6,139 bases of DNA from Sphingomonadaceae bacterium. GTDB taxonomy: Bacteria; Pseudomonadota; Alphaproteobacteria; Sphingomonadales; Sphingomonadaceae. Under the pieces are notes generated by a model. It was not told the DNA's origin and ran no database searches. It saw nothing but the letters and a program-made list of their open reading frames with translations. The position numbers and the translations under genes were made by a program. This document shows positions 1 to 6,139 of the stretch, piece by piece. The DNA lies in contig JACDGO010000137.1 of assembly GCA_013821585.1 (NCBI GenBank), positions 1 through 6,139 on the forward strand, written 5' to 3'. Numbering within the stretch: position 1 is the stretch's first letter; every line of letters begins with the position of its first letter.

Positions 1-483
1 CTCCGCCCATCCGGGCTTCAGCCGCGCGACGCGTGGATAGGAGATCGCTATCGCGTTGACCCGTCCGGCGATCAGGCGGTTGACGCGGCCGAGCACCGCG
101 TTCTGCTCATGGATCGCGGTCGGAATTCCGCCTGGCAACGCCGCGAGCAGCGCGGGGAACGCCGGATAACCGCCGAAGCCAATCACCGCCGACGGCTCGA
201 AGCTCTCGTAGAGCCGCATCGCCATCGCCCGCCCGCTGCGGATCGCGCGCGCCCCCGGGAGCCATGAGCCGGGGTTTTTGGTCAGACGTCCCGCTGGAAG
301 AACATGAATCTGCGCGCCTTTGAACAGCCCCGGAATCTTCGCTCCGCGCTCATCGGTGATCAGCGCGACGCGGTGCCCGCGCGCGATCAGCTCGGCGGCC
401 AGCGCGTGCGCCGGAATCATGTGCCCGCCGGTGCCTCCGGCGGCGAGAACGAAGTGCCTGACGATGCTCAACGGCCGCTCCAT
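1..483 (-). CDS. murG: UDP-GlcNAc:lipid I N-acetylglucosaminyltransferase MurG, 5' part
   Basis: Peripheral inner-membrane GT-B glycosyltransferase that adds GlcNAc to lipid I to make lipid II, the substrate of FtsW. The first 161 codons are present; the gene runs off the left window edge, so the C-terminal UDP-GlcNAc-binding domain is not seen. Visible: RHFVLAAGGTGGHMIPAHALA (9-29) with the first glycine-rich loop GGTGGH (16-21); the second loop GFGGYPAFPALLAA (102-115); and IHEQNAVLGRVNRLIA (124-139), the conserved acceptor-side motif equivalent to E. coli HEQNGIAG. The start is ambiguous. ATG at 483 gives MERPLSIVRHF and overlaps ftsW by 16 bases, but has no clear ribosome site. TTG at 471 gives MSIVRHF, overlaps the ftsW stop as TTGA, and has GGAG six bases upstream. 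The longer form is listed here; the shorter is at least as plausible. Identity is firm. Confidence 0.95.
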   Translation of the reverse strand, partial: MERPLSIVRHFVLAAGGTGGHMIPAHALAAELIARGHRVALITDERGAKIPGLFKGAQIHVLPAGRLTKNPGSWLPGARAIRSGRAMAMRLYESFEPSAVIGFGGYPAFPALLAALPGGIPTAIHEQNAVLGRVNRLIAGRVNAIAISYPRVARLKPGWAE

Positions 484-1670
484 TTGACCACATAAGGCGA
501 GCGCGTGAGATACGGATTGCGCCGGGTGAACGCCAGCAACAGACCGAACCCGGCGCTGAGCGCGAGCATCGACGATCCGCCATAGCTGATGAACGGCAGC
601 GTCATGCCCTTCGATGGCGCGAGATTGACGTTGACCGCCATGTTGATCAGCGCCTGGATCGCGAACTGGACGGTCAGGCCCGCCGCCGCCATCACAACGA
701 ACGGATCCTCCTCGTCGAGCAGTTTCACGAACACGCGCACGACGATCGCGAGGAACAGCGCGGCGATGGCGATGCAAGCGAACAGCCCGAACTCCTCGCC
801 GATCACCGAGAAGATATAGTCGGTATGCGCTTCTGGCAGGTGAAACTTCATCTCGCCGCCGCCCGGCCCCGTGCCGAAGAAGCCGCCCGCGACGAGCGTC
901 GCGTGCGCACTGTCGACTTGATAGGTGTCGCCAGCCGAGAACAGGAAATTGTCGATCCGCTGCGTCGCGACCGGATAGAAGAGATAGGCGAGCACGACGC
1001 CGACCGCACCCGCGCCCGCGAGCATCCCCATGATCCGGATCGGCACGCCCGCGAGCATCAGCAGCGCGAGCCACATGCAGCCGAAGATGATCGTCTGGCC
1101 GAAATCGGGCTGCTTCATCAGCAGGATCGCGATTAGCCCAGTCAGTATTCCCGACAAGGGGATCACGGGAAGCGACTTGTCCTGCGCGCGTAGGCTGAGC
1201 AGCCAGGCAAGGCTGACGACAAAGAAGGGCTTGAGGAATTCGGACGGCTGGAACTGTCCTATGCCGACCCCGATCCAGCGCCGCGCGCCGTTCGCTTCGG
1301 ATCCGATCAGCGGGACGAGCGCGAGCATCACGCTGAAGAATGCGGCCGAGCCAAGCGCGAAGCGCCGCGCAAGCTGAACCGGCATCATCGACACGCCGAT
1401 CATCACCGGCAGCCCCAGGGCCACCCATCCGAGTTGCCGCCAAAAATAATGCAGCGGCGCGACGACGACATTGCCCCCCGAATAGCGGTCAGCGGCGGCG
1501 GGCGACGCGGCGGCAACCGCGATCAGCCCGACCGAGATCAACACGAAGACGAGCAGGAGGAGAACGCGGTCGATCTCCCAAAACCACAGGCCGAACGCCG
1601 AACGGTCGGAACGGCCGAGGCGGCTCGCGACCTTCTCGCGGATGCGACCGGTTCGCGCGGCAATCGTCAT
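468..1670 (-). CDS. ftsW: Septal peptidoglycan glycosyltransferase FtsW (SEDS family)
   Basis: Inner-membrane SEDS protein of the divisome that polymerises lipid II at the septum, normally paired with the class B penicillin-binding protein FtsI. It has 400 residues: a cytoplasmic N-terminal tail of about 35 residues, then about ten hydrophobic segments (roughly 36-56, 79-95, 105-122, 145-160, 168-184, 191-208, 211-230, 293-314, 325-350 and 360-382). Family motifs: RRWIGVGIGQFQPSE (130-144), KQPDFGQT (186-193), the large extracellular loop ending LPEAHTDYIFSVIGEEFG (278-295), and LPFISYGGSS (358-367). D284 in HTDYIF matches the acidic residue considered essential in SEDS enzymes. It is called FtsW rather than RodA because of its place between murD and murG and the SYGGSS wording. 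The ATG start at 1670 makes an ATGA overlap with the murD stop and has a GGAGG site. The stop overlaps the murG start. Confidence 0.96.
   Translation of the reverse strand: MTIAARTGRIREKVASRLGRSDRSAFGLWFWEIDRVLLLLVFVLISVGLIAVAAASPAAADRYSGGNVVVAPLHYFWRQLGWVALGLPVMIGVSMMPVQLARRFALGSAAFFSVMLALVPLIGSEANGARRWIGVGIGQFQPSEFLKPFFVVSLAWLLSLRAQDKSLPVIPLSGILTGLIAILLMKQPDFGQTIIFGCMWLALLMLAGVPIRIMGMLAGAGAVGVVLAYLFYPVATQRIDNFLFSAGDTYQVDSAHATLVAGGFFGTGPGGGEMKFHLPEAHTDYIFSVIGEEFGLFACIAIAALFLAIVVRVFVKLLDEEDPFVVMAAAGLTVQFAIQALINMAVNVNLAPSKGMTLPFISYGGSSMLALSAGFGLLLAFTRRNPYLTRSPYVVKWSGR
478..481 (-). promoter_or_regulatory. Possible ribosome binding site for a TTG start of murG
   Basis: GGAG sits six bases before TTG at 471, which overlaps the ftsW stop as TTGA. 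If used, murG starts at 471 instead of the ATG at 483, whose own codon overlaps this motif. Confidence 0.45.
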
Positions 1671-3049
1671 AGCGCCTCCACCAACGCGCGGAATGCGTCT
1701 CCGCGCGCCTCATAGTCCCTGAACTGGTCGAAAGACGCGCACGCGGGCGACAGAAGCACCGTCTCGCCCGGCCGCGCGGCGGCGGCGGCGTGGCTCACCG
1801 CCGCGTCGAGCACGCCGCACTCGTCGACCGGCATGTGCGGGGCGAGCAGCCGCGCGAACATCGGCCCCGCCTCGCCGATCGTATAGGCGGCGCGAACATG
1901 ATCGAAATGCGGCGCGCAGGCATCGAGATCGTCGCTCTTGGCGCGCCCGCCCAAAATCCAATGCACCGCCGGATAGGCCGCGAGCGCGGGCGCGGTCGAA
2001 GTCGGGTTGGTCGCCTTGCTATCGTTGACGTAGGGAACGCCGTTACGCACGCGAACGCGCTCCATGCGATGCGGTAGGCCAGAAAATGATTCGAGTGCCA
2101 GCGCAATTTGACCGTCGCTCACGCCTAATAAGCGCGCCACCTGGATCGCCGCGCAGGCATTTTGAAGATTGTGTCGGCCTCTGAGGGACTGCCATTCCCA
2201 TTCATCGTTGGGTGTAGTCCAGTTGGGCAGCGCATGCCGTTTCGTGGTGATGCCCTTGCTGATTCTCCGCGCGCACTCGTCCTCCGGATTTATGACAAAC
2301 GGATTTCCCGAGGACTGCATCTCGAACAGCCGCGCCTTCGACGCCGCATAGGCCTCGAATCCGTCATATCGATCGAGATGATCCGGAGTCACGTTGAGCA
2401 GCACCGCGACATCGCAATCGAGCGTGTAGGTCAGGTCGATCTGATAACTCGACAGTTCGAGCACATAGACGCCGCCTTCCGGCAACGGCTTCTGCCCGAG
2501 GATCGGCAGGCCGATGTTGCCGCCCATCGTCGTCGGTACGCCTGCCGTTTTCAGCATATGGTGAACCAGCGCGGTCGTCGTCGACTTGCCGTTGGTGCCG
2601 GTGATGCCGACCACCTTGTGCGGCGGGAGTTCGGCGCGGGCCTGCGCGAAGAGTTCGATGTCGCCGATCAGCAGCGCCCCCGCCGCCTTCGCGTGCGCGG
2701 CGATCGGGTGGCGGTTGATCGGGACGCCGGGAGAGACGACGACGCCCGCGAAGCCGGTTAGGTCGAGGGTAAGGGGATCGGCGAAGGTTAGAAGCCCCTC
2801 CCCTTCAGGGGAGGGGTTGTGGTGGGGAATGTCCGCGGGAACCAAAACTTCAGGGCGCGTTGATAGTTCCCACCCCAAACCCCTCCCCTGAAGGGGAGGG
2901 GCTTTAAGGGCATCGCGCGCCGCCTCGTCCGCATCCCATGCCACGACCTCCGCCCCGCTCGCCAGCAGCGTATCGACCGTCGCGCCCCCTGAGCGCGCCA
3001 GCCCGAGCACCGCGTAGCGTTTACCGCGCCAAGTTTCGCTCGTGATCAC
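1667..3049 (-). CDS. murD: UDP-MurNAc-L-alanine:D-glutamate ligase MurD with an in-frame palindromic-repeat insert
   Basis: Cytoplasmic Mur ligase that adds D-glutamate to UDP-MurNAc-L-Ala using ATP. It has 460 residues from GTG at 3049 ([16 protein letters not shown], first residue read as Met); this start makes a GTGA overlap with the mraY stop. The open frame continues upstream into mraY, but that part is only an antiparallel-frame extension with no MurD similarity. Domains in order: N-terminal Rossmann-like domain (GLARSG at 16-21, SPGVPI at 106-111, GDIELF at 129-134); P-loop GTNGKST (151-157); GGNIG (176-180); ELSSYQ (198-203); [10 protein letters not shown] (219-228); K238 at the carbamyl-lysine position; GRHNLQNA (291-298); NDSKATN (342-348); and [12 protein letters not shown] (432-443). 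All catalytic motifs are intact. Residues 49-86 are encoded by a palindromic repeat element and have no counterpart in E. coli MurD. The central-domain stretch before GRHN is about 14 residues shorter than in E. coli. The enzyme looks functional despite both oddities. Confidence 0.95.
   Translation of the reverse strand: MITSETWRGKRYAVLGLARSGGATVDTLLASGAEVVAWDADEAARDALKAPPLQGRGLGWELSTRPEVLVPADIPHHNPSPEGEGLLTFADPLTLDLTGFAGVVVSPGVPINRHPIAAHAKAAGALLIGDIELFAQARAELPPHKVVGITGTNGKSTTTALVHHMLKTAGVPTTMGGNIGLPILGQKPLPEGGVYVLELSSYQIDLTYTLDCDVAVLLNVTPDHLDRYDGFEAYAASKARLFEMQSSGNPFVINPEDECARRISKGITTKRHALPNWTTPNDEWEWQSLRGRHNLQNACAAIQVARLLGVSDGQIALALESFSGLPHRMERVRVRNGVPYVNDSKATNPTSTAPALAAYPAVHWILGGRAKSDDLDACAPHFDHVRAAYTIGEAGPMFARLLAPHMPVDECGVLDAAVSHAAAAARPGETVLLSPACASFDQFRDYEARGDAFRALVEAL
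1675..1679 (-). promoter_or_regulatory. Ribosome binding site of ftsW
   Basis: GGAGG lies four bases before the ATG at 1670, within the final codons of murD. It is the strongest Shine-Dalgarno match among the junctions here and supports the ATGA-coupled start. Confidence 0.65.
2795..2816. repeat. Internal hairpin of the left arm
   Basis: The same 9-bp stem with a TTCA loop on the plus strand. It is the exact inverted copy of the right-arm hairpin and encodes part of NPSPEGEGL in murD. Confidence 0.8.
2880..2901. repeat. Internal hairpin of the right arm
   Basis: A 9-bp perfect stem of CCCCTCCCC and GGGGAGGGG around a TGAA loop on the plus strand. It is the first of the two arm hairpins met by the murD transcript and is followed in the mRNA by two further G-runs. 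Confidence 0.8.
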
Positions 3050-4116
3050 CTGAGCTTCAACGTCGACAGGCCCGCGAGCGCGAGGATCAGGCTGATGATC
3101 CAGAAGCGGATGACGACGGTCGGCTCGGACCAGCCGAGCTGTTCGAAATGATGGTGGATCGGTGCCATCTTGAACACGCGCTTGCCGGTGCGCTTGAAGA
3201 AGAACACCTGGATGATGACGCTCAAGGCTTCGACCACGAACAGCCCGCCGACGATGCCGAGAACCAGCTCGTGATGCGCGGTCACCGCGATCGTGCCGAG
3301 CGCGCCGCCGAGCGCGAGGCTGCCGGTGTCGCCCATGAAGACGGCGGCGGGCGGCGCGTTGAACCACAGGAACGCGAGGCCCGCGCCGACCACCGCACCG
3401 CAGAAGATCGCGAGGTCGCCCGCGCCCGCGACATGCGGGATGCCGAGATAGGTCGCGAACTTCGCGTTGCCCGCGATATAGACGATGATCATGAACGCGA
3501 CCGAAGCGATGATCACCGGCATCGTCGCGAGGCCGTCGAGCCCGTCGGTCAGGTTCACCGCGTTGCCGAACGCGACGATCGTGAACGCGGCGAAGGCGAT
3601 GTAGAAGATCCCGAGGTTGGGATGGAAGTTGCTGAAAAACGGCACATAAAGCTCGGTGCCGTTGTAGGCGGCGATGATCCCCGCCGCCGCGCCGGCGATG
3701 ACGAACTCACCGAGCAGCCGTACCCGGCCCGACACGCCCTTGTGGCTCGATTTCCTGATCTTGTCCCAGTCGTCGAGGAAACCGATCAGTCCGAAGCCCA
3801 ATGTCACCGCGATGCACGCCCAGACATAGGGGTTGTTGAGGTTCATCCAGAGCAGGCTCGAAATGCCGAGCGAGGTCAGGATCATCAGTCCGCCCATCGT
3901 AGGCGTGCCGCGCTTGGCGAGGTGCGATTGCGGGCCGTCGTCGCGGATCGGCTGGCCCTTGCCCTGCCGCACGCGCAGCCAGCCGATGAACTTCGGCCCG
4001 ATCAAAAGGCCGATGATCAGCGCCGTCGCGACGGCGCCGCCGGTCCTGAACGACAGATAGCGTAGCAGGTTGAGGATGCCCGGAAAGCCCAGCCGGTCGG
4101 CGAGGAGATAGAGCAT
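3046..4116 (-). CDS. mraY: Phospho-MurNAc-pentapeptide transferase MraY
   Basis: Polytopic inner-membrane enzyme that transfers phospho-MurNAc-pentapeptide from UDP to undecaprenyl phosphate, forming lipid I with Mg2+. It has 356 residues, close to the 360 of E. coli MraY. Cytoplasmic-loop motifs appear in family order: KRGTPTMGG (68-76); FLDDWDK with the paired aspartates D115 and D116; [15 protein letters not shown] (183-197) with D191; [12 protein letters not shown] (260-271) with D263; and the histidine-rich loop MAPIHHHFE (317-325). These aspartates correspond to the essential acidic residues of the family. About ten hydrophobic segments alternate with these loops. The start is taken as ATG at 4116, giving [13 protein letters not shown], a typical alphaproteobacterial MraY beginning; its A is the last base of the murF stop (TGATG). 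A TTG at 4119 would add one residue but has a ribosome site only four bases away. The stop overlaps the murD start by four bases. Identity is certain. Confidence 0.97.
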   Translation of the reverse strand: MLYLLADRLGFPGILNLLRYLSFRTGGAVATALIIGLLIGPKFIGWLRVRQGKGQPIRDDGPQSHLAKRGTPTMGGLMILTSLGISSLLWMNLNNPYVWACIAVTLGFGLIGFLDDWDKIRKSSHKGVSGRVRLLGEFVIAGAAAGIIAAYNGTELYVPFFSNFHPNLGIFYIAFAAFTIVAFGNAVNLTDGLDGLATMPVIIASVAFMIIVYIAGNAKFATYLGIPHVAGAGDLAIFCGAVVGAGLAFLWFNAPPAAVFMGDTGSLALGGALGTIAVTAHHELVLGIVGGLFVVEALSVIIQVFFFKRTGKRVFKMAPIHHHFEQLGWSEPTVVIRFWIISLILALAGLSTLKLR

Positions 4117-5483
4117 CAATCGTTCCCCAGAGCGGCGACTACTGCGGACATGCCTACGTAGTTCGAACCCTTGACGAGCACCGTGTCACCGGGGGCAAGG
4201 ATGGACATGAGACAATCCCGTGCCGCTGCGGCGTCAGGGACATGGCGAACCTCGACACGACCCTCGAGCGCTCGGGCAAGCGGGCGCATAGCAGGGCCAG
4301 CTAGCACAACATAGTCGACTTTCGCGGCCAGCAATGGTCCGGCGAGACCCTCGTGCAAGGCGTCGCTTGCTGCACCAAGTTCGCCCATCTCGCCGAGCAC
4401 GGCGATCCTGCGATTGGCAGGCTCGGCGCCGAGCACTGCCAGCGTCGCCGCCATCGACGCAGCGTTCGCGTTGTAGCTTTCGTCGATGATCGTCGCCGCG
4501 CCGTTACCGACGCGGATGGTCTTGCGTTGACCCCGCCCAGGAAGCTCGGGCAATTCGGCGAGCGCCAGTCCGGCAGCGGCGAGATCGCCGCCGAGCGCCG
4601 ACACGCAGGCGATCACCGCGAGCGCGTTCGACACCCAGTGCGCGCCGGGCTGGTTGACGGTGAAGCACAGCTCGGCGTCGGGAAGCACCGCGGTGATCAG
4701 CGTGCCGCCGGTCACGGGAACCGCGTCTCGCGCGTGGACGTCCGCTCTCGAGCTCGTGCCGAAGGTCAGGATGGTCGCGGCGTGCGGGCGCGCAAGCGCG
4801 ATCAGCCGGTCGCTCTGTTCGCTGTCGAACGGAACGATCGCCGTGCCACCCGGCTGCAACCCCTCGAAGAGTTCACCCTTGGCGTCGGCGATCGCCTCCT
4901 CACTGCCGAGATGCTCGATGTGCGCGGGCGCGATCGCCGTCACCAGCGCGACGTGCGGGCGCGCCATGCGCGTCAGCGCTGAAAGCTCGCCCGCGTGGTT
5001 CATGCCCATCTCGAAAATGCCGAAGTCGCTGTCCGCCGGCATGCGCGCGAGGCTCAAGGGTACGCCGGTGTGGTTGTTGTAGCTCTTCACCGAGCGATGC
5101 ACCCGCTTGCCGGGCACGCGCGCGAGCGCGGCGGACAGCGCTTCCTTGGTGCCGGTCTTGCCGACCGACCCCGTCACTCCGGCGATCTTTGCCGCCGTTC
5201 TCGCCCTGGCTGCGACCCCAAGGACATTTAGTGCGGCGGCCGTGTCGGCTACCAGGATATGCGGATGTGAAACGGGCCGCGACACGATCGCGCCCGCCGC
5301 GCCGCGCGAAAACGCGGCGTCGACGAAATTGTGGCCGTCGGTCGTCTCGCCCGGCATCGCGACGAACAGGTCGCCCGCGCCGATCTCGCGGCTATCAAAG
5401 GCGACGCCGGAGACTTCGAACGACGCGGACGCCATTCCGCCGGTTGCGGTTACGATATCCGCCGAGGTCCAGAGCGCGCTCAC
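4116..5483 (-). CDS. murF: UDP-MurNAc-tripeptide:D-alanyl-D-alanine ligase MurF
   Basis: Last cytoplasmic Mur ligase: it uses ATP to join D-Ala-D-Ala to UDP-MurNAc-tripeptide, giving the UDP-MurNAc-pentapeptide consumed by MraY. It has 455 residues from the chosen start, normal for MurF. The N-terminal domain carries [18 protein letters not shown] (29-46), the MurF/MurE-type substrate-binding wording. The ATP P-loop is [10 protein letters not shown] (105-114). YNNHTGVPL (135-143) and [10 protein letters not shown] (157-166) are MurF-characteristic. AKGELFEGL (201-209) holds the lysine expected to be carbamylated, and [11 protein letters not shown] (334-344) begins the C-terminal domain. The start is read as GTG at 5483, giving MSALWTSAD. 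It forms a GTGA overlap with the murE stop and has GGAG 8 bases upstream. An in-frame GTG at 5492 would add three residues but has no usable ribosome site, because GGGA abuts it. The stop overlaps the mraY start. Identity is certain; the exact start is likely. Confidence 0.96.
   Translation of the reverse strand: MSALWTSADIVTATGGMASASFEVSGVAFDSREIGAGDLFVAMPGETTDGHNFVDAAFSRGAAGAIVSRPVSHPHILVADTAAALNVLGVAARARTAAKIAGVTGSVGKTGTKEALSAALARVPGKRVHRSVKSYNNHTGVPLSLARMPADSDFGIFEMGMNHAGELSALTRMARPHVALVTAIAPAHIEHLGSEEAIADAKGELFEGLQPGGTAIVPFDSEQSDRLIALARPHAATILTFGTSSRADVHARDAVPVTGGTLITAVLPDAELCFTVNQPGAHWVSNALAVIACVSALGGDLAAAGLALAELPELPGRGQRKTIRVGNGAATIIDESYNANAASMAATLAVLGAEPANRRIAVLGEMGELGAASDALHEGLAGPLLAAKVDYVVLAGPAMRPLARALEGRVEVRHVPDAAAARDCLMSILAPGDTVLVKGSNYVGMSAVVAALGND
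4124..4128 (-). promoter_or_regulatory. Ribosome binding site of mraY
   Basis: GGGGA inside the last codons of murF lies 7 bases before the ATG at 4116. This spacing suits the ATG better than the TTG three bases closer. Confidence 0.5.
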
Positions 5484-6139
5484 GCCGCGCACTCCCGCGC
5501 GACGGCGACATCGTCGAACGGCAGAACGCGGTCGCCCACGGTCTGCCCCGTCTCGTGGCCCTTGCCGGCGATCAGGACGATGTCCTCGGGCCCCGCTTCG
5601 CCGATCGCCGCACCGATCGCTTCGCGGCGATCGCCGATTTCGGTCGCTTCGGGCGCCTTCGACAGAATCGCCGCGCGGATTAGCGCCGGATCCTCGCCGC
5701 GCGGATTGTCGTCGGTGATGATCACGCGGTCAGCCATCGCTTCGGCGATCAGTCCCATTTCGGGACGCTTGCCTTGGTCGCGGTCGCCGCCCGCGCCAAA
5801 CACGAGGATCAACCGGCCTACCGCGTGCGGCTTCAGCGCCGAGACCGCCGCCGCCAGCGCGTCGGGCGTATGCGCATAATCGACATAGACCGGCGTCCCG
5901 GCACGGCTGATCACCGCGCGCTCGAGCCGCCCGCGCACGCCCTGCACGCGCGAAAGGTTAGCGAGCGTCGATACCGGATCGCCGCCCGTCGCGATGACGA
6001 GTCCCGCCGCCATCAGCGCGTTCGCCGCCTGATAGGCGCCGATCAGCGGAAGCTTAACGAAATGCTCGCGCCCCTCGTGCGCGATCTTCAGCGTTTGGCC
6101 AAGTTGCGTGGGCGCGCGCGAAAGGAGGCGGAGAGTTCC
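5480..6139 (-). CDS. murE: UDP-MurNAc-tripeptide synthetase MurE (meso-DAP-adding), 3' part
   Basis: Cytoplasmic Mur ligase that uses ATP to add the third stem-peptide residue to UDP-MurNAc-L-Ala-D-Glu. Only the last 219 codons are present; the gene is open at the right window edge, so the N-terminal UMAG-binding domain and the ATP P-loop are missing. Visible, numbered from the window edge: the end of the central domain, with LIGAYQAANAL at about 33-43 (the equivalent of the family's G-x-(H/Y)-N region); DYAHTPD at 87-93, which opens the C-terminal domain; FGAGGDRDQGKRPEMG at 114-129; DDNPRGEDP at 143-151; and GKGHETGQ at 192-199. The DNPR motif is the established signature of meso-diaminopimelate-specific MurE enzymes, as opposed to lysine-adding ones, so a Gram-negative DAP-type wall is expected. 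The protein ends ARECAA and its TGA overlaps the murF start. No frameshift or unusual composition is seen. The identification is firm. Confidence 0.96.
   Translation of the reverse strand, partial: GTLRLLSRAPTQLGQTLKIAHEGREHFVKLPLIGAYQAANALMAAGLVIATGGDPVSTLANLSRVQGVRGRLERAVISRAGTPVYVDYAHTPDALAAAVSALKPHAVGRLILVFGAGGDRDQGKRPEMGLIAEAMADRVIITDDNPRGEDPALIRAAILSKAPEATEIGDRREAIGAAIGEAGPEDIVLIAGKGHETGQTVGDRVLPFDDVAVARECAA
5492..5495 (-). promoter_or_regulatory. Ribosome binding site deciding the murF start
   Basis: GGAG lies within the last codons of murE, 8 bases before the GTG at 5483. It supports that start over the in-frame GTG at 5490-5492, whose first base lies inside this motif. Confidence 0.6.

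Larger units (their letters stand above)
2792..2904. repeat. Nested palindromic repeat element inserted in frame in murD
   Basis: Two inverted arms of about 38 bases, 2792-2829 and 2867-2904, flank a 37-base centre. The outer 27 bases of each arm (2792-2818 and 2878-2904) are perfect inverted copies; the inner 11 match at about 7 positions. Each arm is itself a hairpin with a 9-bp stem, CCCCTCCCC against GGGGAGGGG, and a 4-base loop (2795-2816 and 2880-2901). The sequence is far more structured than the surrounding coding DNA. It contributes codons 49-86 of murD (starting [11 protein letters not shown], ending NPSPEGEGL) with no stop or frameshift. Repeats of this wording recur, from general knowledge, in sphingomonad and related alphaproteobacterial genomes. 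No convincing target-site duplication is seen. Its class and mobility cannot be settled from a single copy. Confidence 0.85.

Noticed and set aside
2162..2761. 199-codon plus-strand open frame opposite murD
   Set aside because: It is the complement of conserved MurD motifs; its composition is shadow-like and no family is recognisable.
2792..2904. Palindrome as a rho-independent terminator
   Set aside because: It lies in the middle of an intact essential gene with intact genes downstream, and neither hairpin is followed by a T-run on the transcribed strand.
2788..2906. TTA on both sides of the palindromic element as a target-site duplication
   Set aside because: Three bases partly within the arm are not significant, and the implied inserted length (116) would not preserve the reading frame.
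3050..3367. Upstream extension of the murD frame into mraY
   Set aside because: The extra 106 codons overlap conserved mraY sequence and are arginine-rich noise; MurD homology begins just after the GTG at 3049.
3148..4065. 305-codon plus-strand open frame opposite mraY
   Set aside because: It is antisense to a fully conserved mraY, has arginine/aspartate/histidine-rich low-complexity wording typical of GC-rich shadow frames, and shows no domain or ribosome site.
5602..5633. 10-bp inverted repeat (CGATCGCCGC and its complement, 12-base loop) inside murE
   Set aside because: It lies in normal MurE coding sequence (the GDRREAIGAAIGEAG region) and is built of common GATCGC words, so chance is enough to explain it.

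Overview
The window lies entirely inside a dcw (division and cell wall) gene cluster. All genes are on the minus strand, so transcription runs from base 6139 towards base 1. In that order they are murE (3' part only), murF, mraY, murD, ftsW and murG (5' part only), which is the classical bacterial dcw order. Coding density is essentially complete: no intergenic gap, no RNA gene, no insertion sequence and no plus-strand gene can be supported. The long plus-strand open frames are shadows of the high-GC coding strand.

The proteins carry out consecutive steps of peptidoglycan precursor synthesis. MurE adds the third residue (meso-DAP, from a DNPR motif), MurF adds D-Ala-D-Ala, and MraY moves the finished MurNAc-pentapeptide onto undecaprenyl phosphate to give lipid I. 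MurG adds GlcNAc to give lipid II, and FtsW polymerises lipid II at the septum. MurD acts earlier, adding D-Glu before MurE. All five gene junctions overlap by a few bases (GTGA, TGATG, GTGA, ATGA, and TTGA or a 16-base overlap), so translation is probably coupled along one polycistronic message. The promoter and terminator lie outside the window.

High GC (roughly mid-60s percent by eye), the wording of the MraY, FtsW and MurG motifs, meso-DAP chemistry and a CCCCTCCCC/GGGGAGGGG palindromic repeat suggest an alphaproteobacterium, most likely a sphingomonad (Sphingomonadales). This assignment is inference; no marker RNA is present.

The notable oddity is inside murD. A roughly 113-bp palindromic repeat element (2792-2904) sits in frame in the N-terminal domain and appears to be translated as about 38 extra residues. 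It resembles, in principle, the protein-coding Rickettsia palindromic elements. The same stretch also gives the mRNA two strong hairpins and a G-quadruplex-type motif. No new multi-gene system is evident.
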